Positions 21,664-32,834 of a DNA stretch of 61,189 nt are shown here, piece by piece. A program made the translations under genes and the position numbers. Positions within the stretch are counted from its first letter, which is position 1; each line of letters begins with the position of its first letter. Source of the DNA: Aureobasidium sp. EXF-3400 (Eukaryota > Ascomycota > Dothideomycetes > Dothideales > Saccotheciaceae); contig SWBL01000314.1 in the NCBI GenBank assembly GCA_024195585.1, positions 1 through 61,189 of the forward strand, written 5' to 3'. The notes below the pieces were generated by a model, which saw only the letters and a program-made list of their open reading frames with translations, searched no databases and was not told the origin of the DNA.

Positions 21664-23235
21664 ATGTTTGCGAAGCAGATGAACAATGAGTGGCCTCAAC
21701 TCAAGGACGTCGTTTACCTCGACAATGCTGGCACACCTGTAAGAATTGTCTAGATCAAGAACAGATTGACCCCGTCGCCTGAGTCCTACCATTCTGACTG
21801 TTACAGCTGTTCTTGCCAGACCTGATCGACCGCGTTCATGAAGACCTCCGAAGCAATCTATACGCAAATCCGCACTCTAACTCGGGACCAGCTCAAGCTG
21901 TCACAAACGATATTCAATCCGTCCGAACGCAGATACTGGATTTCTTCGGGGCGAATACGAAAGACTGGGACGTCGTGTTCGTAGCGAATGCTACAGCAGC
22001 CATAAAGCTGACTGCTCACTGCTTCCGTGATTATGCAGAAGAAGTTGGGAAAAGGTTCTGGTATGGATACCATCGCGACTCTCACACCAGCCTCGTGGGA
22101 GCAAGAGAGTTGGCCAGAGTAGGGGTCGGAGCCACAGGCGAAGCCGAACGATGTTTCCTTCAGGATGAAGAGATCGACAAATGGGTCATACAGTCGTCTG
22201 AGATTAGACAACCTTCGGGTCAAGTGAATCTCTTAGCATATCCAGGTCAGTCGAACATGACAGGCAGACGGCTGCCGACCCATTGGTGAGTAGATGTATC
22301 CCGCCCTCGTTCACATTTCGGATCTGACACTAAAAAGGCCAGACCTCGTCAGAAGAAAAACAAACGAGGCGATGGAGACCTATACTCTACTGGATGCTGC
22401 CGCCTTGGCTAGCACCAGCTTCCTTGACCTAAGCGATATAGCCGCATCGCCGGACTTTGTCGCGGTGAGCTTCTACAAGATCTTTGGATACCCTCAGCTA
22501 GGCGCTCTGATTGTACAGAGACGATCTGCCCGGCCGCTACTGAGCAGGAAGTACTTTGGCGGAGGTACCGTTGATATGGTTACCACGATCGGCGAAAGTT
22601 GGCATGCAAAGAAAACCGGTTCTCCTCACGACGCTCTCGAAGACGGGACTCCAGCTACACATGCTATCGTTGCAATCGGACATGCAATCCGGTGTTTCCA
22701 GGACAAGTATGGTGCCGACCCGATGCGTAAGATCGCAAGTCATACCTCTCGTCTGGCCAGGGATATGGCTGACAGACTCTCCAAATTGCGTCACGACAAT
22801 ACCTCGCCCATGGTGCGGCTATACTCTGACTTCAGCATTGGTCAATCGCAAGGGCCGGTCATTGCTTTCAACGTACTTAGGCCGGACGGAAGTATAGTTG
22901 CCTATAGTGAAGTCGAGAGACTCGCCAACGAGCACAAAATATGTTTGCGAACAGGTAGCTTGTGCAACCCTGGTGGGCTAGTGAGAGAGTTGGGATGGAC
23001 AACGGAGGAGTTACGGCAGGCTTTTGAAGCCGGTCATCGCTGTAGCAAGCCCGAGTCCATTGTGCTCGGTAAGGCGACTGGGGTCGTTCGAGTCAGCTTG
23101 GGGATGCACAACAGCGAGTCCGATGTCAGACTCTTCATTCTATTCATCGCAAGCAATTTCCTCATAGGAAACAAGGCACATCGTTCGGCATACGAACAGA
23201 CGCCACAGCTAACAAGCCTCATCACTGTCTCGTAG
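21664..23235 (+). CDS. Molybdenum-cofactor-sulfurase-like PLP enzyme (NifS-like domain only)
   Basis: Exons 21664-21738, 21807-22285 and 22338-23235 give 483 aa, with introns of 68 and 52 bases and fitting phases. The sequence follows the N-terminal class-V aminotransferase domain of Moco sulfurase (HxB/ABA3/MOCOS): VVYLDNAGTPLF start, NLYANPHSNSGP, FVANATAAIKLTA, HRDSHTSLVGARELA, LLAYPGQSNMTGRRLP, SFYKIFGYPQLGALIV with the PLP lysine near residue 231, KYFGGGTVDMV, LEDGTPATHAI and RTGSLCNPGG with the persulfide Cys near 394. In the full enzyme this domain takes sulfur from L-cysteine for the terminal sulfido ligand of Moco. Here the protein stops after GVVRVSLGMHNSESDV and a short tail; the usual C-terminal MOSC half is absent. 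The family and catalytic residues are clear; the physiological acceptor is not. Confidence 0.9.
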
Positions 23236-23929
23236 CGTGAATGCCCTCTGTATGGAGTGTCGTTGGCCTTTTGATAGACGGCAAATAGTATGGATTGTGT
23301 ATGTAGGACAATTCATCGCTTGAATTTGCATCATATTGAGTAGATTCTGGTTCGTAAATCATGTATCGAACGCGAGTTCAATGACGAGTCCTGGAGAGTG
23401 TCCCGAGACGCGGCCAGACTGGTGCACATCAAGTTCGGCATAGCACAGCGGCTCCAATGTCTGCTCGAGTCCTCTTCATTTGTCTGGCGAAAGCTTTCTA
23501 GTGATTCAGTACAGTGATATCTCATTTGCTCTGTTCGAACACATCTGCGGATCCGCGTGCTAAGGCAAACCAACCACAGTGGTAGTGGCCAGCATGGCCT
23601 GTTCATGAGATGACCTATCAGATGATCACGTGATAGGGCGTTCTCTCTGGGCTCTACAATCTAGCTGTGGTATGGCTGGACCACGCTGAATTTATCTTTC
23701 CCTTGACCCAGCAGGTTCTTGTACGTGAAACCAAGTTGCCAGAGAGTAGTCGGCGGCTCGATTTTGTAATCGTTGGGTTGTAAGACATGCTGATAGAGTT
23801 CCGGTGGGTCGTCCAGCTTGCTTCCAGAGATGGCACGACTTGCAAGTCACTGTAGGCTCACGGGTCATCACTCGAGATGCAGGCACATCGATCTGCGGCC
23901 TTCGTTCAGAAAGGAGAACTGCAATGGTA
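23236..23929. other. Convergent intergenic region
   Basis: It lies between the Moco-sulfurase-like gene and the minus-strand Gln-rich orphan. Two overlapping minus-strand short frames (about 23654-23886) have no start or family support. Confidence 0.45.
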
Positions 23930-24901
23930 TTACAGTACAGCAGTCAGATCAGACAGCGAAGAATAGCACATGCTGGAATCGGTGTTGTGAGATGCTCTTT
24001 TCTGCTTCAACCAATTCTCCACTTCTCGTGCGATTCCAGAAGCATCGTCCGAGCGTGGTATATGAATTTCCGTAGAGGTCTTGTCAGAATAAACGCAAAA
24101 CGCATGCTGGCCTGGGACCTTCAGAGCCTTGTCCGCCAACATTGTCAGTGTCTTTGTCAGCGTTCCAGCTGGAGTTTCGGAGCACCGTCCATTATCTGGA
24201 ATGGCACCGGCCGGATTCTTGACTGCGAATCTGACCACGGCGTCCATCGAATTCTCTCTGGTTGTGAACAATAGTTCAGGCAGGTCGTGATTGCCGAATT
24301 TCTCCGTGTTCCAGAATACCTCAATCATGCTTTGGATTAAATCAAACGCAGATCCTGTGCTCGGTGATGCTGAGGGTTCTACGGGTTGTGTTTCGAGCAA
24401 TTGATACTGTTGATGTTGTTGAGTGTGCGAAAGTTGTGAAGTATTGTTCCTTGTGTCGATCGAGCTGTCTGAGACCGGAGCTTGACTGTCCATTTGGCTG
24501 GAGGTTCCCATCACTGCTTGCGCTGACAGAGAAGACCCGGGTTGTCTCCCGGCACTTTCATCATAGTTGTGTGGTACCATAAGATCTTGGTCGGATTTCG
24601 CTAAGGAGTGAAGGGGCGTTTCGTAAGGACAAGCATTGGCAAGGGTATTCTCGATGGCGAATTGGGGGTACAAGTATCGGAAGGATTGGTCGCTCTGGTA
24701 ATCAACCCGGGTCTCGGTGGCAGACTGATGGTACTGCGGAATCATGTTCGGATAATAGTTACAGAACACAGTATCCGAGGCTCGGATCCCATCATCGTGG
24801 AAGGTCTCGGTTGGAAAGTCAACTGTCATGCAATCAGCTACTTGAACATAGCAAGGAATCTTACTCAAGACTTGTGTTAGTATCTTACTGATATCGGTCA
24901 T
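23930..24901 (-). CDS. Orphan Gln/Ser-rich protein, 323 aa
   Basis: A single minus-strand frame runs from the ATG complementary to 24899-24901 to the stop near 23930. The first 130 residues are Tyr/Gln/Asp-rich, the centre (about 140-175) is Gln- and Ser-rich (HTQQHQQYQLLETQPVEP), and the C-terminal 130 residues look folded, with AFDLIQSMIEVFWNTEKFG, LPELLFTTRENSMDAVVRF and TEIHIPRSDDASGIAREVENWL. The layout resembles a fungal regulatory protein with a disordered activation-like region, but no DNA-binding motif is seen. There is no signal peptide or membrane span. I do not recognise the family. Confidence 0.55.
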   Translation of the reverse strand: MTDISKILTQVLSKIPCYVQVADCMTVDFPTETFHDDGIRASDTVFCNYYPNMIPQYHQSATETRVDYQSDQSFRYLYPQFAIENTLANACPYETPLHSLAKSDQDLMVPHNYDESAGRQPGSSLSAQAVMGTSSQMDSQAPVSDSSIDTRNNTSQLSHTQQHQQYQLLETQPVEPSASPSTGSAFDLIQSMIEVFWNTEKFGNHDLPELLFTTRENSMDAVVRFAVKNPAGAIPDNGRCSETPAGTLTKTLTMLADKALKVPGQHAFCVYSDKTSTEIHIPRSDDASGIAREVENWLKQKRASHNTDSSMCYSSLSDLTAVL

Positions 24902-26655
24902 TGCTGCTACTCAGATCGATCAGGTTCCCCTAGGCGATGTACAGCTTTTGTCAGAATTGTTGCAGTTGACACTAGGTGCTTTCACAGGTCTGTCCTTGCT
25001 CTATATGTCTGCCCTCACTGTGAAGGATCCATTCCACCTCACTTAGCGCAGATATGGAGACAGGCGAATACACCATGAAGATCCAATACAGCGGTGCAAG
25101 CGGACGGTAGTGCCCAATCGCGTTCCGTGGCTCGAGGTCTTGACACCACATTGAAACAGAGAATATACTCCGCAAAGCCCGGAACGCAATATACTAACAC
25201 ATAAAATGATCTCTAGCAGGTTTGCGAAAAGAGGGAGGCATATTAATCACCAGCTCACAAGTCATATCTTAGGCCCGACCATCTGGTTGGCCCTGTTTTA
25301 GTGAGAGTTGAGTCTCTAGCGTACCTGCCTCATACAGCGCGCACCAGACAGACGATCAGCTCCAGATCCACAACCTTGCCATCTGATCACGACGTGACTC
25401 CTGAGGTGAGGACAGAGTATTTAGTTGAGAAAGTGTTCAGGGAACGATGACGACGAAGAGATGGAAAGCAAAGTGAAGTTGGAATAGAGAAAGCCAGGAG
25501 GACATTGTGAGATTCGACTCGCGTGAGATTCGATTTACGCACCTTGAACAACACAAGAACACTACCTTGCGTCCATCCGGTGGCTCAAAGTCCAGGCGTT
25601 ATCGCTTCGTCCTCTAGATCATCGTGTCAACCAGAATCGCAATCAGAAGGAGACTCCCAAGAGGACTTTGCATGAAAACCTGGGTTGAGAAAACGAGACA
25701 GAATGCTACGAGCCGCGAGTATTTCGTAATGTGGCACAGATGGTAGCCAAGACAACCGTGTCGACATGCGCAACTTGAATGGCGACACAACAAGATTTGC
25801 TTTTTCCAATCCTGACGCCGAACATCTATTGCCTGGTGCGGGCTACATCGCGGCATCAATATCGAGAGACCCGACAGAAGACGTCGCACTATCGGCGTCG
25901 GCTCTTTTGGTGGCAAACAGGTAGCATCCACGTGCAATGTCGTCTCTGTAGTGTTTGTCGATCTTGCCATTGCAAGAGGCTGCGACTGGTCAGAGATTTA
26001 CCGGCGGCAGTCGCCTGTAATTACCCACCCACAACTCGGTTCAACGTCCCGAACGCCAAGCTCTGATTGTCAATGATGAACGGCCTTGATGCGAGATGGG
26101 GTGGTACCTCGAGCGCAAAGAACGAGAGAATTTTGGTCTAAACTCCACAAAAGCGTCAATCGCTAACTCTACTACTACGATGATATCGTCTGAAAAGCGC
26201 GTATCTGCTAGGGAGGCACCGCGACCTTGCGGCTCGGTGTTACTGGAAGCAATTTGCAGGGCGGCTTGAAGGAATTTAACCCGCCACCCGGCCACAACCT
26301 TTGTACTAGTCGAGCACGAATCTACCAGTCTGCCGGTCCGCTTGCCCTGTGGCATATGAGCTACCGAACAAACAGCATATGTAAGCAGGGTGTGATGTAT
26401 CGCGATAGACAATAGACTAATTAATCAAAAGTATAACGCTCATTAATCAGACGCTCCGCCATGGCCATTACTCGACACAATCAAGTCGCAAACTGATAGC
26501 CGATAGGCCGAAAGCGGTACTCGCTCTAAGCAGGCCATGGTTGTCAATCTACGCATAATTATGAACGGAAATTAGGTAGAGGAAAACCCGGATTGTTGTC
26601 GGAGCGTCTAGAAGCTCAACACAGCTGAGAATCCAGGTGGGACTGGACCGAGTCA

Positions 26656-26684
26656 GCCAAGCTTCCCGCTTGGCACAGCCAAGC
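26656..26684. repeat. Short hairpin with an extra arm
   Basis: GCCAAGC at 26656-26662 pairs with GCTTGGC at 26668-26674 across a five-base loop, and GCCAAGC recurs at 26678-26684. It is too short to define an element and lies in gene-poor DNA. Confidence 0.4.
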
Positions 26685-29600
26685 CTCAGCCGGAATCGTG
26701 TCCTCGGCTTAATGCAGCCCTCTCTCACCAGGTGGACGGGCCGCTGAGATCGCTGTGGTTGGCCTCCAGTATGCGGTGTAGAATCTCAAAATGTGCGTCT
26801 GCACGTAAGATTCTGTTTCCTGTGAATTCTTTATGTTCAGAGAGATGATCCTATGCACATAGAAACTACCTACTAACTATGGGTAAGAGATAATCACGGA
26901 ATGCTAACCTTTCAAGAATGTGCATAGATGGACGAGAAAGCTGGGATAAATAGACCAGTTCTTCCATACAAGAGGAGGAATGATCACGTTCGTTTTTGTC
27001 CACATAATCTCACTACGCCTCGGATCAGAAAGACTCATTCCATGTCTGATGCCGCTGATGCCCTCGTAACAGAATCGCGCTATAGAGCTATGAGACGCTC
27101 TAAAGACATATCGTGATTGCAATTTGAATCTTTCCTTAATTACACGAATCGACTTAGAATACTCGGCGGGTGGGGTTCAAGTACACGATTCGTCATCATT
27201 TCGTAGGGAAGTCCACGTGGGCCCGAAGAAAACTTGGTGCCAGTCAAGTGAGCCTGTCTGTCCGCCGTAAGTCCATCTTTCATATTTTTTTCATGATTGA
27301 AAACCTTACTCCTTTAGTCCTGCGGATTTTACCTTACAGTTCCCCTAACTCTTTGGTAAGGGAAGTCCGTGTCTTGCTTATCAGCCCACTAATCAGCTCC
27401 GTTGCGATTCTTCAATTTGGACAATTCGTATACCGGCTGTCTCAAGGGCGTTATGAGTATCTCGCATGACGACGGGACACTGCCCATCTACACTTTTAAT
27501 TTACATGAGCTTGCGTGTTAGTGCCTCTTGTCTGTTTCCTTGGCGAATTCAACAGGGCTTTACCAAACTGGTCCAAATTCGGAACGAGGATTGATCAGAG
27601 CAATTCTAACTCTCCTCGAGGGGGAGATACGGTCTCTTTGCAACTGTAACAAACTCGAAGCTTTCTGGGATGCGCACTAGCTTGTCGCACATGACAGCGA
27701 CCGTGCAGTTGTGCATTCCATTTGTGGTAATCTCAGATCAGATCGTGAACTGTCCCTCAAGCTGATAAATTGCATAGAAAAGTGGGAGGTAGGAGTCACA
27801 TGGACTAGTAGAACAACGGCTGTTCAAGGAATCATGCCTCGCCACTGCACTTGTACTTCAGGCATCCTACGCGACGTCGCCGTGAACGAACGGCCAATCG
27901 TCCTCGCGAGTAAGTCTTATCAGCGACCATGTTTAGAGTTGATACATCGCGAGTACGCAAGTTCAGTGCGCATACGTGACTATGCACTGGCTCGCGCCAG
28001 ATTTGTTACTCTTCACAATACCACGTCGCAACTCTTGGAAACATAGAAGCTTATGGCAGTAGTCGGGAAGCTTGATCTGAGGGGATCGGCGTTCAGGAAG
28101 TGACTCTTGCCTTTTGTGTGATCATGACTCTCTTTTTAGCGAGCTCACTTCGGTCGATTTCTCGAAGACCGACTGTGTCGAACGCTTCTTGTGATAACAT
28201 AAATCAAGGTATAGAGGATAAGAATTATACACTCAGATGACAACACCAAGCGATGTACTCAGCTGCTTTCTCGATAGCTCGAGCGGGTTGTTGATTGGTC
28301 CTACAGCGTGCTCGTAAATGGGAGAGTCCAAATCACCATAGTTTTGGCTGAAGATGTAATCCTCGGGGTTTTAAGACTGTCGGATGTCACCAGCAACCAG
28401 GCAGACGCGTGTCTGGTTCGACAAACAAGATAACATAAACTCAGGCTGTAGCCAGCATCTACCAAGTCTTGTTCAAAACCTCTGTGTTCTTTCTCCAGTG
28501 TCGAGACTAGAGGTAGCTTGGGATCTTAGACTAGCTGGAGACTCCTTGCACATAGTGGATTGTTTGACATGAAATACTCCAGATCGCCGTGGGCTGATAG
28601 TTCATGGCCTGCTACAAGAAGCTGTTCGAGTCCTGCCTGTGCAGCATCGATGTAGATTCAATCCAGGACGATGTTGCACGGCGGTAGAACCGACTGTAAG
28701 TCAGATCGTGTCCCAGCCTTATGAATATACACAGTAGACGCTGCTAATATCTTGAGACAGAGAAAGTCTCAAGGACCTGGAACATTTGTTGCCTTGTTCC
28801 GATGCTGAAGACTTCACTCTCACAGGACTAATCACCGATAGCCACACTCCTGTAAATCAGGGTCTCTCGAGCGCTAACACGACAGACACTACGCATGTGT
28901 CAGCGCAAACAGATCTCGGGATAGAATATGTGATCTAGGGTACGACTGACGGCGCTGATGACAGGAACGCATGTGAGCCGAAAGATGCCCTTGCCATATC
29001 TGATTGAAAGTCTTTGCTGTGCCCCGAAGGTCTGGAGGCTTGATATCATGCTTACCCAGCCACGAAGAACAAAAGTACAACGATTTTTTGGAGGCTGTAT
29101 TTGAGTCTATCGCCCGCGATCGCCGAGACTAGAATAGGTTGCAGGTCGATCAACCACGTGAGTGTGTATCTCACATATCTGGAAGCGAACAGTTTCGCTC
29201 AAGAGCTACCAGAAACTGTTTCCGTCGCAATGATTAACGATATGCCTCGTGATATGGACAAGTGAGCCGGCACGATCTCACGGACGCATGGTTGCTTGAA
29301 TCAGATAACTGAGAAGGCGATGGCACGAGCGTGATCAAGACTTGGCAAAAACTCACGCAGATTGAGATATAGTTTCGAGCTCATGATCGTGTGTGTGATA
29401 CTGAGTAGAAGTGCACCCTTTCGCACAGTGTTGCTGATGAGGCAATTTATGCTGTGCTTTCGAGCCTTGAAAGTAGCGGGTCATTTTCTCACTTATCATC
29501 GCATCAGAATAAATGACCCGGATAGAACCTTGTATAGTTTTCGCCGAGACTACCCTTTCATTAAAATCGTAACATACCTTCAACGATATGATAGAAGACA

Positions 29601-29801
29601 ATCAGCACGTGATCATTTCTGCTGCTGATTCCAAGTGCGATCCAGAAATTTTGAGTTGTCTGTAATGGCTAGCTGACGCACGAGTATCTGTAAATATGAT
29701 GTATGCAAAAGATGTGAGGGGACAGGCGGCAGCGGAGCTTTAACGTTCGATACAACGTCACAGTCGATTGGTTATCTCAAGAAAATGAATTCCAGAATCT
29801 T

Positions 29802-29811
29802 AAATATAAAG
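29802..29811 (+). promoter_or_regulatory. TATA-like box of the cupredoxin gene
   Basis: AAATATAAAG lies 82-91 bases before the ATG at 29893, a suitable spacing for a fungal core promoter. Confidence 0.45.
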
Positions 29812-29892
29812 CAGGGACAAGTGTCAGGCGACTAACTCACGTCGCTTGTACAACCACCGCGAAGATTACCCAGGACTGTCGGCGCACGGGAA

Positions 29893-30931
29893 ATGTTGAC
29901 GAACACGACTCCAAACGACTCAGTTCCGCGACCGTCAAGCACAGCTCAAGTACACGTTATCACAGTAGGGAAGGGTGCGCATCGGTTCGACCCCGAGGTC
30001 ATCACAGCTTCCACTGGCGATATAGTGACATTCGAGTTCTTTCCTTTGAACCACTCCGTCGTCAGAGCACAGTATCGATATCCATGCATTCCTTATGAGA
30101 ACGTGGTTGTCGGACAGGAAGGCTTTTTCTCAGGCCTGATCCCTGTGTCGGATATTTTGATTGACGTAAGGATCAACTCACCATCATAGATGCCAGCAGT
30201 GGCATGGTTGACAAAGTGCCGCAGCCTCCAAAGTGGAACCTCACGATCAACGATACAAATCCTATATTCTTCTATTGTTCTGCCCCTGGCTCGTGCATTG
30301 ACTACCAGATGGTTGGTGCTATAAATCCAGTGAGTAGAGCGTGGATCATATCTACATCGTCAATTGACTCACGTCCTGGAAGAACTCGTCTACATCTTTC
30401 TCAGTCCAAAAGAATGGAGCCAGAGATTCGAGCTACATGCTCCAACCAGGAGAAGAATTCCCGCCGGAGGCATCCGCAACAGTTGCGTCCAGTATTGCGG
30501 CCCAGACCTCTGGATCAAGAGGCACTTCTGACTTAGCTGACTTAGCCCCTGCCACCATCGCAGGAATAGTCCTTGGAGTCTTAGGAATGTGCTGTGTCAT
30601 AATAGTGATTGGTTTTGCTCTCTACCTGCGGCGCACGCGTCAGAAACGTGGCAAGCTTGCAGGAGTGCCTATGCCATCTCCAGTGTGTCAGACCCCGACC
30701 ACAGCTCGAATCATGGTTCCAGAGCATAACCAAGGCCATGCCCCATGTCAGACCCCAGATCAGCCAGTGAGTCAAACTCAGAGTCAGACTCCATGCATGT
30801 CACCATGTTCTCCCGGAAGTCCATACGGCTTCATTCAACCACCAGGATCTCCCCAGTATCAAGATCCTGTAGAGATACACTCGAACAGCAGATACGAGCT
30901 TCCTGGTCAAGATGCAAGAGCTCCTAGATGA
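29893..30931 (+). CDS. Cupredoxin-like extracellular domain with one membrane span
   Basis: Likely exons are 29893-30146, 30197-30329 and 30383-30931, giving 311 aa. The second intron (GTGAGT...GGAAG) is well supported because it restores INP-NSSTSFSVQKNGARDSSYMLQPG. The first (donor GTCGGA) is my best fit and less certain. The cupredoxin fold spans about residues 18-150: HVITVGKGAHRFDPEVITASTGDIVTFEFFPLNHSV, GFFSG, NPIFFYCSAPGSC and QMVGAINP. This is the family of fungal extracellular serine-rich or plastocyanin-like proteins. NHS-His, FYC-Cys and QM-Met are present as possible copper ligands, but the His usually found just before the next Cys is Ser. A transmembrane helix (IAGIVLGVLGMCCVIIVIGF) and a CQTP-repeat Pro/Ser-rich cytoplasmic tail follow. 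No N-terminal signal peptide is visible, so an upstream exon may be missing. Confidence 0.75.
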
Positions 30932-32834
30932 GCACATGCTAGCGCTTAATCTTCTGTATGGTGCTAGTCGTGATATAGCGCTCTAAGCATGCCGAAGTAG
31001 GGACAGCGAATCACAAATAACGATCGGACTCAAGATTGTCGTGTCTATCGTCAGTTAGAACTCGATGGTAGGGTCGTTTGGGCACATCGCAAAGGGAGAC
31101 AGCAAGATGTATTCACGTGGTCTTTTGCCAAAGACGCTTCGGGACCTGCACGTTACCAGAACTATAGCTTAGTCACTAAATGAACACTTGGAAAAAGAAC
31201 CCTTATTTACCAGTCGATCTTATACTTGTTATTCAATAACGATGTTATCCATGTATGACACATCTTACTATGCTAGTCGCCATGCAATCATCACATTCTT
31301 CGAGGGACATGCTACCACCATCTCTTGCTTCGAAACCGCTCAAGCACTATCTTGGCTGCTTCCAGTAGTCCCATCACAACACTAATAGTCCAGAGAACTC
31401 AATGGGCCTGGAAACAGCAACATTATCTCATCTTGACAAGATCCTGATACTCTAGTTGGACGATGATGGTAGCGTGATGGGCCAGTGTTGCGCTCTCCAT
31501 GAACGCTTGTAGGTTCTCTATCAGCAGTGTCATGTGCATCTCTGGCGTGCGTATGCGTGGAGTTGGACTATAACAGAAGGTGATGGTCACTATCTTATAC
31601 CTAAATAATGCGCATCAACGGCTTCTCGAAGGTATCCCATTGAAATTGTTGGCGCTGTAAAACTACTGATGGAATCGAATAGTCAAACTTTGTCACAACC
31701 ACTTAGATATCACTTACTGCGGAAGGAAACTCTTGGCCGTGCCAATAAAGATCATTAGTCCCATCATTTGTCACAGTCAGCAGGCAAAGGTACATAGAGA
31801 AAGGTGCAGACATCCTTCCCCACGTGCAAACTTAACCGATCTCTTGTAATTTATCGTCTACCCGCGGTACTACGTCATGTATAAGAATCATGCTGACATA
31901 CAAAACTAGGGAAGTGGACGATGCATTGCTGTGAACATAGATTACAGTATCGCCATATAACCCTTCATGGCATGAATGTGGTGTCTCGGCGTCAGTCGAG
32001 GGCTGGCTTCTGGATAGTCTTTGCTCTTCTAATAAACAAGCTCTGTTTTCACCATGTTGGTAATTTATTGCAACAATGGGATTCACCTGTATTCCAGCAC
32101 ATAAGCTGAAAACCATGATTTAGATCATCTGATACACGGTTTCCAGACTCCCATCAGTCATATGGCTACTCTTGTTTAGCGTTTCACATTCGAGATATTC
32201 CGATACAAAGAAAATACGCATCAACCATGTTGAACTTTCTTCTAGTACTACCTCCTCCAAAATGTTCTTCATTTCTCTCTTCGAAACATGCGACGACTCG
32301 CGCATCTGTGGGACTCTTGTGATAGATCGTATCGGGACCGTCGTGTCGGTGGTTTTGTGTACCAAGACCACAAAACCACTCTTGCTGTATACTTTCAAGT
32401 GATGTTCGTGAGCACATGTGGTGAAGAGAGATCCACCGTAAGCCTTGAATCAGCATCCGGTAGCCATGATCACGGTCTGTCAGGTATATGCCCATCATAC
32501 GAAAATGTGCAGTTTTGTAATATATCGCTGAATGCTCACCAAACTTGTTCGTGTCTGGCGACGAGGGCTGCTTCTCGTTTTCGCTCCCTCAGTAAGGTAT
32601 TGACCACTATCTACCGTGAAGTGACCGTCGAAAATCTCACTAGAGACCCTGAAATCGGTCGTCGAGAGTGAATGTACTATCGACATGGTGTCCGGTACCA
32701 GGATAGCATGTAAGCGAAAACTTACTACGAAGCCGGACAGCAATCGCTTTCACATAATGCTTCGAACCCCTCTATAGGCATCTTATGTGCTCGCAAGCTT
32801 TTCATCTCGATAGTTATCTGGTAACTCATTCAGC
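30932..32834. other. Intergenic, no gene seen
   Basis: Overlapping short frames on both strands (for example 32120-32498) have no features. The right end is presumably the promoter of the TmpA-like gene. Confidence 0.45.

Larger units (their letters stand above)
24902..29892. other. Five-kilobase gene-poor stretch
   Basis: No coding region here can be supported. Open frames are short (at most about 120 codons), overlap on both strands and lack features. A 7-base inverted repeat GCCAAGC/GCTTGGC at 26656-26674 has a third copy at 26678-26684. I see no transposase, reverse transcriptase or long terminal repeat. Confidence 0.5.

Noticed and set aside
26656..26684. Terminal inverted repeat of a transposon
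   Set aside because: Arms are only seven bases, five bases apart, with no transposase frame nearby.
29990..30010. CGGTTCGACCCC as a tRNA B box
   Set aside because: It lies inside the cupredoxin coding exon and no acceptor stem is present.
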